NCBI RefSeq assembly: GCF_021354595.1
Contig: NZ_JADWYJ010000002.1
Coordinates: 310,001 to 374,000 of the forward strand
Direction: 5' to 3'
From: Maribellus sp. CM-23
GTDB taxonomy: Bacteria; Bacteroidota; Bacteroidia; Bacteroidales; Prolixibacteraceae
Length of the DNA stretch: 64,000 nt
The notes under the pieces were generated by a model. The model made no database searches, was not told the origin of the DNA, and was given only the letters and a program-made list of their open reading frames with translations. This document shows, piece by piece, positions 7,651 through 15,944 of the stretch. Each line of letters starts with the position of its first letter. Position 1 is the stretch's first letter. The translations under genes and the position numbers were made by a program.

Positions 7651-7993
7651 CGCAAAAGTAGAAAATTTTCATTTCCCGCCAAACAAAATTTAGCTTTCAC
7701 CCTCCACAAGTTTTGTACTTTCTTGCTATCCTACTGAAAACCTGACACTAAAAACAAGCATTTTTTTTACTATTCTCGGAAAATTTTTGAAAAAGCTCCT
7801 CTCCTTCGGCTAACAAAGAAGTAATAGCATGTTTGGAACAGTAAAAATTCCGCGGCAGACTAATCTTTTTTCAGAAGATGAAAAGAAAAAACGGAAGAAA
7901 GTGAGCCCCGCAAATTACATAATGTAGCGGAAGAGAGCTGACGATAAACCCAAAATTAAGGCCGCCAATTCAGCCGATCATTAAAAATACGTT

Positions 7994-8001
7994 TATATTT
8001 G
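7994..8001 (+). promoter_or_regulatory. Bacteroidota-type -7 box upstream of DUF4199 gene
   Basis: TATATTTG matches the TAnnTTTG consensus of the Bacteroidota primary sigma factor and lies 28 bp before the ATG at 8029. No clear -33 TTTG is visible. Confidence 0.4.
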
Positions 8002-8028
8002 TTGAACCTAATCAAAAAAACAAAAGAC

Positions 8029-8559
8029 ATGGAAGAACAAAAACCTGCATCTTTATTGAAATCGTCACTAACCTCGGGTATTTACATTGGCGTTGCCCTG
8101 ATTCTGATCTCGGTTATTCTTTACGTAGCTGGTTTAATGTTTGAAACTTGGGCACAATATGTTTCGTGGCCTATTTTATTAGGCGGTGCAGTTTGGGCAC
8201 AGCTCGCTTACAGAAAGAGTCTGGGTGGTGAAATGACTTACGGACAGGCACTGGGAGTGGGTGTTTTGGCATTGATTTTCGCTTCTGTACTATCGTCGAT
8301 TTATGCCTATTTGTTGTATGCAGTTATTGATCCTTCGTTACAGGAGCAGCTGCGCATCCTTACCGAACAGCGAATCATTGAACAAGGGAAGGTACCCGAA
8401 GAGCAACTGGATATGGTAGTGGGAATGGCCACCAAATTCCAGAAACCGGCCATACTGGCTGCCTTTGGCATATTGGGAGGTGCTTTTGTAGGATTGATCA
8501 TTAGCTTAATCACAGCAATATTTACTAAAAAGAACCCATCGGACCTGGTTCCTGAATAA
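8029..8559 (+). CDS. DUF4199-family integral membrane protein
   Basis: 176 aa from ATG at 8029 (MEEQKPASLL); the open frame starts ten codons earlier at a non-ATG codon. Four hydrophobic segments, with a longer polar loop between the third and fourth (LQEQLRILTEQRIIEQGKV), match DUF4199 proteins of Bacteroidota. In this phylum DUF4199 genes often precede a polyprenyl-phosphate glycosyltransferase, as here, with an 18-bp gap. A role in the envelope glycolipid pathway is inference. Confidence 0.8.
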   Translation: MEEQKPASLLKSSLTSGIYIGVALILISVILYVAGLMFETWAQYVSWPILLGGAVWAQLAYRKSLGGEMTYGQALGVGVLALIFASVLSSIYAYLLYAVIDPSLQEQLRILTEQRIIEQGKVPEEQLDMVVGMATKFQKPAILAAFGILGGAFVGLIISLITAIFTKKNPSDLVPE

Positions 8560-8577
8560 GAACATTAACTTTTAGCA

Positions 8578-9534
8578 ATGGATATTTCCGTAGTTGTGCC
8601 TCTTTTTAATGAAGAGGAATCGCTTCCAGAATTAGCGGCCTGGATCAAACGAGTAATGGACGAGAACCAGTTCTCGTACGAAATTATGATGATCGATGAC
8701 GGGAGTCGTGATGACTCGTGGAAAGTGATTCAGAAACTTCAACAAGAAAACCCGCTGATTAAAGGGATTAAATTCAGGCGCAACTACGGGAAATCGGCTG
8801 CTTTGTATTGCGGATTTGAGGCCGTTCAGGGTGATGTGGTCATTACCATGGATGCCGACCTGCAGGACAGCCCCGACGAGATTCCGGAGCTTTACCGGAT
8901 GATACAGAAAGACGGCTACGACTTGGTTTCGGGCTGGAAAAAGAAACGCCACGACCCGGTCCTCACCAAAAATCTTCCGAGTAAACTTTATAACTGGACC
9001 GTTCGCCGGATGTCCGGCATTAAGCTTCATGACATGAATTGCGGACTGAAAGCGTACCGCAAAAACGTTATCAAAAGCATTGAGGTTTATGGCGAAATGC
9101 ACCGCTACATTCCAGTGCTGGCCAAGTGGGCGGGCTACAAAAAAATCGGGGAAAAAGTAGTGGTTCATGCCGAACGAAAATACGGCGTTACCAAATTTGG
9201 GCTCGAACGCTTTGTGCGCGGGCCACTCGACCTGCTTTCGGTGATGTTTATCTCGCGCTTTGTAAAACGCCCCATGCACTTTTTTGGCGTACTCGGAGCC
9301 ATTATTTTTATCATCGGTTTTCTTTCGGCCGGATATCTTGGTGTACAAAAACTTATTTTGCTCAGCCGCGGAATTACCGGACATTTGGTTACCGACAGTC
9401 CTTATTTTTACATCGCCCTGACTTCCATGATTATCGGGGCACAGTTTTTTATGGGAGGATTTCTGGGAGAACTGGTATCCAGAAGTTCGAGCGAACGAAA
9501 CAAATACCAGATTGAAGAGAGGACCTTTGAATAA
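8578..9534 (+). CDS. Family 2 glycosyltransferase, polyprenyl-phosphate (GtrB/DPM-like) type
   Basis: 318 aa. The GT2 domain spans about 1-225: start VVVPLFNEEESLPEL, metal motif DADLQDSP, and nearby IDDGSRDDSW. Two C-terminal membrane helices (about 235-260 and 270-300) follow, the usual layout of enzymes that transfer a sugar from a nucleotide sugar to undecaprenyl phosphate at the inner membrane. It lies between the DUF4199 gene and another membrane protein, with short gaps, likely one operon. The sugar cannot be told from the sequence. Confidence 0.88.
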   Translation: MDISVVVPLFNEEESLPELAAWIKRVMDENQFSYEIMMIDDGSRDDSWKVIQKLQQENPLIKGIKFRRNYGKSAALYCGFEAVQGDVVITMDADLQDSPDEIPELYRMIQKDGYDLVSGWKKKRHDPVLTKNLPSKLYNWTVRRMSGIKLHDMNCGLKAYRKNVIKSIEVYGEMHRYIPVLAKWAGYKKIGEKVVVHAERKYGVTKFGLERFVRGPLDLLSVMFISRFVKRPMHFFGVLGAIIFIIGFLSAGYLGVQKLILLSRGITGHLVTDSPYFYIALTSMIIGAQFFMGGFLGELVSRSSSERNKYQIEERTFE

Positions 9535-9548
9535 GGGCAACGGTTTTT

Positions 9549-10382
9549 ATGGAGCAGAAAGATATCCGATTCAGGAAAACGCGCGATCTGGGCGCGATTA
9601 TTACCGATTCTTTTGAATTTTTAAAACAGGAAATAAAACCCATTTCCAGGATTTTGCTGGTGTATGTTTTGCCATTTGTGGTACTGTATGTAGTCGCGCA
9701 AATTTACATGCAACGAAATGTATTGAGTCGTTTCGACCTCAATGACCCGGAAAACCTGATGGCCAACATCGGCCCCTTTTATTCGAACCTCTTTCTTTTT
9801 ATGTTGTTCGGGCTGTTTATTAATTCGCTGCTGGTGGGCACTTATTATTCCTACCTCGAGGCCTATATAAAACTGGGGAAAGGCAATTTTACGCTTCACG
9901 ACATCAGCTCCCGTTTTTTTAGCAACAGTTTGCTGGCGCTTGGTGCCGGACTTTTATACACAGCAGCCATTATTCTGGGTATTTTTATGTGCGTATTGCC
10001 AGGTATCTACATCGCCAACACCCTCTCACTGATTGCCTTTATCGCTATTTTTGAGAAGAAGGGAATCAGCGATGCCGTGTCAAAATCGTGGCGACTGGTA
10101 AACTCGCAATGGTGGAATACACTGGCCTTGAATATTGTTTCCATTCTGATAGTTTACGCTGTAGGTACCATTTTGTCGCTGCCCACCATCCTGTTGGGTT
10201 TTTCTACCGGCATATTCGCTCCGGCCGATGTTAATCTCGCCGATTTCCCCGACTGGTATTGGATGTGGACAGGTTTTGCCTCGGTTCTTACGACTCTTTT
10301 GAGCGTTATCCCGGTTACTTTCCTGGCCTTTCAGTATTTCAACCTGGAAGAGCGTGAAAACCCGGGTGGTGTGAATCCATAA
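9549..10382 (+). CDS. Multi-spanning membrane protein of unknown function
   Basis: 277 aa with about six hydrophobic segments (for example LLVYVLPFVVLYVVAQIY and IILGIFMCVLPGIYIANTL). The pattern, with a helix-breaking VLPGIY motif and a following AFIAIFEKKG, resembles the glycerophosphodiesterase-type membrane domain/DUF975-like proteins. No catalytic residues are evident. It follows the glycosyltransferase by 14 bp, so it is probably co-transcribed. Confidence 0.65.
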   Translation: MEQKDIRFRKTRDLGAIITDSFEFLKQEIKPISRILLVYVLPFVVLYVVAQIYMQRNVLSRFDLNDPENLMANIGPFYSNLFLFMLFGLFINSLLVGTYYSYLEAYIKLGKGNFTLHDISSRFFSNSLLALGAGLLYTAAIILGIFMCVLPGIYIANTLSLIAFIAIFEKKGISDAVSKSWRLVNSQWWNTLALNIVSILIVYAVGTILSLPTILLGFSTGIFAPADVNLADFPDWYWMWTGFASVLTTLLSVIPVTFLAFQYFNLEERENPGGVNP

Positions 10383-10770
10383 CAAGCAACGGAAAAACCG
10401 CTTCCAGGGCAAAAGCTTTCATTTATCAGTCCCTCAAAAGAAGCATCTCAGTCAAACAAAAATGTACCGGACATTTGTTATACGGTAAACCCGTGTCTTC
10501 TTGCTTCCAATAAATATAAAAATCCAGCGTTGCCTGCTGTAAACAAACTTTAACCGCGAAGTGTTGAAAGAGTATTAAGAGCTTTCTCAAAAGAAAGCCT
10601 CACATGATTTAAGTTGCCACAAACTGAGAATATAATACTTTACAGAGATAGAACAACAAACCGCTAACCAAAGGAACACTCAATTCGAATCGAAACACCG
10701 GCAAAAAATCCATTTACCAACCCCGAAAATGAGACAGTCCTTACCCGTTGGCCAAACCAGTGAACATATA
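10383..10770. other. Intergenic region before Crp-like gene
   Basis: About 390 bp without a credible gene. It holds a short open frame extension of the Crp-like gene (10729-10770) that I do not include, since the ATG at 10771 starts the conserved part. No clear terminator or operator was seen. Confidence 0.4.
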
Positions 10771-11352
10771 ATGAAAAATTCTTTATTCGAAAAAGCCTAC
10801 AGCTATCCGTCCATTTTAAAAGAGGAGTACGAAGAAATTAAGGCCGTTCATGCGAGGGTTAAATTTTCAAAAAACGATGTTGTCATCCGTTCAGGCGAAA
10901 GGTGTAACGAATACTACTTGGTGGAAAAAGGACTGTTTCGATCGTTTGTATTTAACTACAGTGGCGATGAAATTACGACCGATTTCTTCATTGATGGCGA
11001 TGTTTTGATCGATGTGTCTTCCTTGTTTCAGCGTATTCCGGCCATGGAAAATATCCAGGCGCTAAGCGATGGCGTTTTGTGGAAGATTGAATACCCAACA
11101 TTTCAGGAACTGTTTCATAAAATTGAAGGGTTCAGAGAATGGGGACGAGCCTGGATGGCTAGCCAGCTTATGAGTTCCAAACAACGCTCCATTGGCATGA
11201 TCACTTTAACGGCCACCGAACGGTATTTGAATCTGTTGCGCGAAAAGCCTCAAATAATCAAACAGGTTCCGTTAAAACACATTGCTACTTATTTAGGCAT
11301 TACCGACACTTCGTTGAGTAGGATCAGAAAGGAAATTTCAAAAGAAACGTAA
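10771..11352 (+). CDS. Crp/Fnr-family transcriptional regulator
   Basis: 193 aa from MKNSLFEKAY. Residues ~25-120 form a cyclic-nucleotide-binding-like β-barrel (NDVVIRSGERCNEYYLVEKG); the C-terminus has a winged HTH (LKHIATYLGITDTSLSRIRK). There are no Fnr-type N-terminal cysteines, so an iron-sulphur sensor is unlikely; it resembles the Crp/Fnr proteins of Bacteroidota that control stress genes. It heads the block of small enzymes to 15911 and may control some of them. Confidence 0.88.
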   Translation: MKNSLFEKAYSYPSILKEEYEEIKAVHARVKFSKNDVVIRSGERCNEYYLVEKGLFRSFVFNYSGDEITTDFFIDGDVLIDVSSLFQRIPAMENIQALSDGVLWKIEYPTFQELFHKIEGFREWGRAWMASQLMSSKQRSIGMITLTATERYLNLLREKPQIIKQVPLKHIATYLGITDTSLSRIRKEISKET

Positions 11353-11428
11353 AACTTATCCTATGGCAAGATTTTTCTGGTTCTGTTTTTTGAGCTTTGT
11401 GTAATATAAATTTATAAAAGCTTAAAAA

Positions 11429-11812
11429 ATGAAGAAACAGAATCCTGTAGTATGGTTCGAAATTTATGTGGAAGATATAAACCGGGCTGCCAAATTTTAC
11501 GAAAGTGTTTTTGGCGTTCAACTCGATGATATGGCTGACCCCTCAAATCCATCTATACTAATGAAAGTTTTTCCCGGCAACATGGAAAGCTATGGAGTTC
11601 CCGGGGCCTTGGTTAAAATGGAGGGAATGAAAGCTGGAGGAAACAGTACAATCGTTTACCTGGGTTGCGAAGACTGTGCAGTGGAAGAAAGCCGTGTAGT
11701 TGCCAGTGGTGGACAAGTGCACCAATCCAAAATGTCTATTGGTGAACATGGTTTTATTTCCTTAGCAGTAGATACCGAAGGAAACATCATTGGATTGCAC
11801 TCGATGAAGTAA
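11429..11812 (+). CDS. VOC-fold (glyoxalase/bleomycin-resistance-like) protein
   Basis: 127 aa, one VOC fold: WFEIYVEDINRAAKFYESVFG at the start and a matching second half ending in HGFISLAVDTEGNIIGLHS. The family includes glyoxalase I, dioxygenases and antibiotic-binding proteins; this short form is the YaeR/CatE-like type with unknown substrate. It follows the Crp-like gene and precedes an SRPBCC protein with a 14-bp gap, likely in one operon. Confidence 0.85.
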   Translation: MKKQNPVVWFEIYVEDINRAAKFYESVFGVQLDDMADPSNPSILMKVFPGNMESYGVPGALVKMEGMKAGGNSTIVYLGCEDCAVEESRVVASGGQVHQSKMSIGEHGFISLAVDTEGNIIGLHSMK

Positions 11813-11826
11813 GATACCCGAAGCAA

Positions 11827-12222
11827 ATGTTAGATATTGAGCACATCAATTACCTAAAAGCTCCTGCATCAACAGTATATCAGGCCTTAACTTCCGAAGA
11901 AGGATTGGGAAATGTATGGACAAAGAAATTGAAGGTAAAAGCCGAAGTTGGTTTTATCAATGAATTTGATTTTGACGAAGGCTACCTGACAAAATTGAAA
12001 ACTGTTGAATTGAAGGAGAACCAAAAAGTTGTTTGGGAATGCGTTGAGTCTGACAAAGAATGGGTAGGAACAACAATTTCTTTTGAATTATCGGAAAAAG
12101 ATGGAATAACAACCGTCATTCTCAAACATCTTGACTGGAGAGAACTTACTGACTTTTACAGATGGTGTAATTACAACTGGGCCATGTTCTTATTCCGTTT
12201 GAAAAACTATTGCGAGAGCTGA
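11827..12222 (+). CDS. SRPBCC/AHSA1-domain protein
   Basis: 131 aa. The start (IEHINYLKAPASTVYQALTSEEGLGNVW) is typical of the Bet v1-like/AHSA1 fold, and the C-terminal helix (DWRELTDFYRWCNYNWAMFLF) matches the family's WGxxLxxLk helix. These proteins bind hydrophobic ligands; the ligand here is unknown. It sits immediately after the VOC gene. A second, different SRPBCC gene lies at 12827. Confidence 0.8.
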   Translation: MLDIEHINYLKAPASTVYQALTSEEGLGNVWTKKLKVKAEVGFINEFDFDEGYLTKLKTVELKENQKVVWECVESDKEWVGTTISFELSEKDGITTVILKHLDWRELTDFYRWCNYNWAMFLFRLKNYCES

Positions 12223-12304
12223 ACTGCCTGGATTCAAAAATTTACAAGCAAATGAAAAAACAGAGCCATGAAAACAATTCTTAGAATACACAAAGCTTGT
12301 GAAA

Positions 12305-12688
12305 ATGAAAAATGAGGAGGTCACCAAATTTCTTAATGGGACTAAGCATCCGTTGAGAAATGAAATAGAGCGTTTGCGGGATTTAATAGTAAGTGCCGGA
12401 TGCGAACTAACTGAAAATATAAAGTGGAACGGCCCCAATTATAGTTTTCAGAATGAAGACCGGATAACGATGAGAATTCAACCTCCCAAACAAGTTCAGG
12501 TTATTTTTCACCGGGGAGCTAAAAAACTGGCTCAGCCCGATAACAAGCTAATTAACGACCTATCCGGGCTTCTTGCCTGGAAGGAAAATGACCGGGCTGT
12601 TGCCACATTTAAAAACCTGGATGATATTGAAAGTAAAGAAGCAGAACTTAAGAACCTCGTCAATAAATGGATTGAGGCAACATCCTAA
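12305..12688 (+). CDS. DUF1801-family protein
   Basis: 127 aa from ATG at 12305; a GTG two codons upstream is less likely. The sequence (LRNEIERLRDLIVSAGCELTENIKWNGPNYSF) carries the YdhG/DUF1801 pattern with the conserved KWNGPNY-type motif. Function of the family is not established. It lies in the small-enzyme block between two SRPBCC genes. Confidence 0.75.
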   Translation: MKNEEVTKFLNGTKHPLRNEIERLRDLIVSAGCELTENIKWNGPNYSFQNEDRITMRIQPPKQVQVIFHRGAKKLAQPDNKLINDLSGLLAWKENDRAVATFKNLDDIESKEAELKNLVNKWIEATS

Positions 12689-12751
12689 TAACTACTCCCG
12701 GACATCGTTCAGATGAGCTAAGATAATATTGTTATACTCCACTGGTTTTTA

Positions 12752-12795
12752 GTGATATGTATTGGTTTGGCAAATCTACCACCAATACATTTCAC
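12752..12795. promoter_or_regulatory. 15-bp inverted repeat upstream of SRPBCC gene
   Basis: GTGATATGTATTGGT (12752-12766) and ACCAATACATTTCAC (12781-12795) pair at 14 of 15 positions around a 14-nt loop. It lies about 30 bp before the ATG at 12827. There is no T run, so an operator or an mRNA hairpin is more likely than a terminator. Confidence 0.45.
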
Positions 12796-12826
12796 CGTTA
12801 ATGATTCACAACTAAAACAATAGAAA

Positions 12827-13285
12827 ATGGAAACAGCAGATTTTACGTTTACTCTTTTGGTAGACAAAAGCCCGGAAAAAGTATTCCAGGCAATTAGCAA
12901 CGTTCGGGCTTGGTGGTCCGGATTTCATGCGGAAGAAATAAATGGAGGTACGGAAAAGCTTCATGATAAATTCAGTTTTTTTGCAGGCGGGGGTGCCCAC
13001 TATACCGAGCACAAATTGGTGGAAGTGATTCCCAACAGAAAAATCGTATGGCTCACGACTCACAGTAGTTTTAGCTTCGTTGAAAATCCAAATGAGTGGA
13101 CAAACACAGAAGTAATTTTTGAAATTTCAGAAAAAGGAAATCAAACACAATTGGTATTTACGCACAAAGGGCTAACTCCAAAGCTGGAATGCTATGATAC
13201 CTGCTCCGCTTCGTGGGCGCAATATCTGACAGATAAGTTATTGCCACTGATCAATTCAGAAGAACCTGAAGCCGTGATAAAATGA
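12827..13285 (+). CDS. SRPBCC/START-like domain protein
   Basis: 152 aa. The start (FTFTLLVDKSPEKVFQAISNVRAWWSG) and the end (ASWAQYLTDKLLPLINS) fit the AHSA1-like START fold; the family member binds small hydrophobic ligands. It is preceded by a strong inverted repeat and stands about 100 bp from the RibD-like gene. Ligand and partner are unknown. Confidence 0.78.
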   Translation: METADFTFTLLVDKSPEKVFQAISNVRAWWSGFHAEEINGGTEKLHDKFSFFAGGGAHYTEHKLVEVIPNRKIVWLTTHSSFSFVENPNEWTNTEVIFEISEKGNQTQLVFTHKGLTPKLECYDTCSASWAQYLTDKLLPLINSEEPEAVIK

Positions 13286-13388
13286 TTGATTGCAAATTCG
13301 ATATCAACAAAACCATTGTTTTGTCACGCTTGTTTTATTCAAGAGAGAAACGGTTATTAAAATTTGAATCAAACTTAAATTTCTGATT

Positions 13389-13988
13389 ATGAGCGATCAT
13401 TCAAAAAAGAAACCCATGCGAAAGATCATTTCATTTATGCACATATCGCTGGACGGTTTTGTGGCAGGACCGAACGGAGAAATGGATTGGATTAAAGTGG
13501 ATGAAGAGATTTTTGATTATGTCGGCAAGCGGATAAGCGAGGGGGACACTGCATTATATGGGCGAGTAACGTACCAGATGATGGAAAATTACTGGCCTAC
13601 CGCAGGAGATAAGCCAACAGCGACCAAACACGATATTGAACATTCAAAGTGGTACATGAAGACGCACAAAGTTGTTTTATCAAGAACGATGAAAGATTCC
13701 GGTTTAGCTAACACAACGATAATTCGCGAAAACCTTTCAGACCGGATAAACGAAATAAAACAACAGGCAGGTAACGAGATCTTACTTTTTGGTAGCCCTT
13801 CTGCGACACATTCACTTATTCAACTAAACTTAATTGATGGCTATTGGCTATTTGTAAATCCAATTGTTCTTGGACGTGGCATTCCTTTGTTTGCAGACAT
13901 CAAAGACAAGATAAAATTAAACCTGTTGACTACCCGGCAATTTACTTCAGGGGTAACAGAGCTGAACTATTCAGTGGACAGGGATTAA
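13389..13988 (+). CDS. RibD C-terminal/dihydrofolate reductase-like protein 1
   Basis: 199 aa. The DHFR-like fold is seen in FMHISLDGFVAGPNGEMDWI, ALYGRVTYQMMENYWP and ILLFGSPSATHSLIQLNLIDG; the end VTELNYSV is typical. These YyaP/YwjB-like proteins probably reduce an unknown substrate with NAD(P)H, not necessarily folate or a riboflavin precursor. A start at 13416 (MRKIISFM) is possible. A paralogue follows 34 bp downstream. Confidence 0.83.
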   Translation: MSDHSKKKPMRKIISFMHISLDGFVAGPNGEMDWIKVDEEIFDYVGKRISEGDTALYGRVTYQMMENYWPTAGDKPTATKHDIEHSKWYMKTHKVVLSRTMKDSGLANTTIIRENLSDRINEIKQQAGNEILLFGSPSATHSLIQLNLIDGYWLFVNPIVLGRGIPLFADIKDKIKLNLLTTRQFTSGVTELNYSVDRD

Positions 13989-14022
13989 CAACAACCAGTT
14001 AATTGTATAAAACAGTTCAGTC

Positions 14023-14550
14023 ATGAAAAGAAAATTAGCCTTATACATTGCCATGAGTTTGGATGGTTACATTGCCAAGAAAGATGACAACATCGATTTC
14101 TTGTCAATGGTGGAAACAGCAAATGAAGACTACGGCCATGCAGATTTTTTGCAAAGCATTGACACGGTAATCTGGGGGCGAAAGACCTTTGATAAAGTGT
14201 TGTCGTTTGGTCAGGGAGTTCCACATAAAGGTAAAAAGGTCTATGTAATTTCCCGAACCAGGACGGGGAAGAAAGAACATGCGGAGTATACTGACGATGT
14301 GGTTAAGCTGGTAAAATCCCTGCAACAACAGGAGGGACAGAATATTTATTGTGATGGTGGTGCCGAAATCGTTTACGAACTTTTAAACACCCGCTTAATT
14401 GACCGGATAATTGTAAGTGTAATTCCGCACTTACTCGGCGACGGGATTCGTTTGTTTAAAGAGGGCAACGTTGAGCAGCAGCTTGTATTCAAGCGAAGCA
14501 TTGGTTACCCGTCAGGATTGGTTCAGCTTTGGTACGACGTTAAAAAGTAG
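14023..14550 (+). CDS. RibD C-terminal/dihydrofolate reductase-like protein 2
   Basis: 175 aa of the same fold as the preceding gene but clearly different in sequence: LYIAMSLDGYIAKKDDNIDFL, VIWGRKTFDKVLSFG, IYCDGGAEIVYELLNTRLIDR and GLVQLWYDV. It resembles the YyaP/YwjB group. Two adjacent members suggest either duplication or a shared substrate. The stop is 2 bp before the start of the methyltransferase gene, so the two are co-translated or coupled. Confidence 0.83.
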   Translation: MKRKLALYIAMSLDGYIAKKDDNIDFLSMVETANEDYGHADFLQSIDTVIWGRKTFDKVLSFGQGVPHKGKKVYVISRTRTGKKEHAEYTDDVVKLVKSLQQQEGQNIYCDGGAEIVYELLNTRLIDRIIVSVIPHLLGDGIRLFKEGNVEQQLVFKRSIGYPSGLVQLWYDVKK

Positions 14551-14552
14551 CC

Positions 14553-14987
14553 ATGCGAAAACTTTCACAAAGGCTTGAGCAGATTGTTGAGGCGTTGCCC
14601 TTAAAAAATGGCATTCGTGTTTTGGAAATTGGTTGTGGTCCGGGCGCCATGGCTCGGGAAATAGCACAACGAATTGGAAATGGACACATTCTTGCCATTG
14701 ATCGTTCATCCAAAGCGATTCAGCAAGCCAGTTCCGGTTCACAGGCCGAAATGGCAACCGGTAGTCTTTCCTTCCGGCAAGTGGCCATCGAAGATTTTAC
14801 ATTCAAGAACAATGAGCAACCGTTTGACATTGCTGTGGCAGTAAGAGTTGGGGCTTTAGATGGACGACATCCCGAAATAGAAGAACAAGCTTTGCAAAAA
14901 ATCGCCCTGGCATTAACCATAAATGGACGACTTTTCATTGATGGAGGAGCGCCGTTGAAAGAAATATCGCTTCATAAATTCAGGTAG
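14553..14987 (+). CDS. Class I SAM-dependent methyltransferase (short)
   Basis: 144 aa. Motif I (VLEIGCGPGAMAREIAQRIG) and a later acidic strand (ILAIDRSSKAI) bind SAM; the methyltransferase core continues to FIDGG. At 144 residues it is at the short end of the fold, and the C-terminal strands may be missing, so truncation or a small specialised form is possible. It follows the second RibD-like gene by 2 bp. Confidence 0.7.
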   Translation: MRKLSQRLEQIVEALPLKNGIRVLEIGCGPGAMAREIAQRIGNGHILAIDRSSKAIQQASSGSQAEMATGSLSFRQVAIEDFTFKNNEQPFDIAVAVRVGALDGRHPEIEEQALQKIALALTINGRLFIDGGAPLKEISLHKFR

Positions 14988-15311
14988 ATTTCGGCATTTA
15001 AAAGTCAGGATAATATCAAAGCTATTTTGTGACAACACAAACAACCTAAAGCACACTAAAAGGGCCAAAGCCAAATCTTCCGAAGCCTGAACACATTGAG
15101 CAGTAGCCGACCTGTTGGTAAGAAACACCTAAATAGAATTCAATTCGCTTGGTTCGGGATACGAAGCGGGATATATTTGTTGTGCAAAAAAACAAAGGAA
15201 ATCCGAATGCGAGCGTGATTAAATGAACAGGAGTCAAGAATCACCCACAAACGAATTGCATTTTTCTACAAATCACACAAGTCACAAAAAATCCATTGAA
15301 AATCAACATCG
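14988..15311. other. Intergenic region
   Basis: About 320 bp with no credible gene. The stretch 15160-15185 (GATATATTTGTTGTGC) faintly resembles one arm of an attC-like site, but no partner arm was found, so it is not called. Confidence 0.3.
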
Positions 15312-15911
15312 ATGAAAACAGAAAAAGGATATTTAGAAACTGCGGAGAAGAATTTAAAACAAGCATATAAAATCATAAATGAACTTCAGATTCAGGAAAC
15401 CTGGCAGAAATACGGAATTACGGCCCATTTAATCGGCTCGGTTCCTACAGGATTACTGATGAAAAACCGGGACATTGATTTTCACGTTTATTCCGATCAA
15501 TTTTCAATCGTTGACAGTTTTAAAGCCATAGCAGAACTGGCAACCAACCCGCAGGTTAAACGAATCACTTACACCAATTTACTGGATACGGAAGAAAAAT
15601 GCCTGGAATGGCACATGTGGTATTTAGACGACAAAAACGACGAGTGGCAAATCGATATGATTCATATTCTGAAGGGTTCGTTTTATGCGGGCAGAATGGA
15701 AGAAGTTGCCCGCCGGATAAACGAAGTGCTGACACCCGAAACCAAAGAAGCCATCTTGTCCATCAAAAACGAGGTTCCCGCTGATGAAAAAGTAATGGGG
15801 ATTGAGATTTACATGGCAGTAATCAGAGATGGCATCCGAAATTACCACGCATTTACCGAATGGAAAAAAGCACAAATCAACGATCAGCCCATTATTGACT
15901 GGATTCCTTAA
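15312..15911 (+). CDS. Nucleotidyltransferase-fold protein
   Basis: 199 aa. AHLIGSVPTGLLMKNRDIDF contains the GS motif and, after it, a D-x-D pair (RDIDFHVY), the metal-binding signature of the Polβ-like nucleotidyltransferase fold; a third acidic strand is seen at QIDMIH. The family includes aminoglycoside nucleotidyltransferases and MNT-type antitoxins, but size and the lack of a partner do not settle which. It ends the small-enzyme block. Confidence 0.6.
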   Translation: MKTEKGYLETAEKNLKQAYKIINELQIQETWQKYGITAHLIGSVPTGLLMKNRDIDFHVYSDQFSIVDSFKAIAELATNPQVKRITYTNLLDTEEKCLEWHMWYLDDKNDEWQIDMIHILKGSFYAGRMEEVARRINEVLTPETKEAILSIKNEVPADEKVMGIEIYMAVIRDGIRNYHAFTEWKKAQINDQPIIDWIP

Positions 15912-15944
15912 CGAAACTCACAAAAAATACTGAACCTCGTTTTT

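Noticed and set aside
8632..9540. Large ORF antisense to the glycosyltransferase
   Set aside because: It is a shadow of the plus-strand gene: no domain, poor composition, and the sense strand carries clear GT2 motifs.
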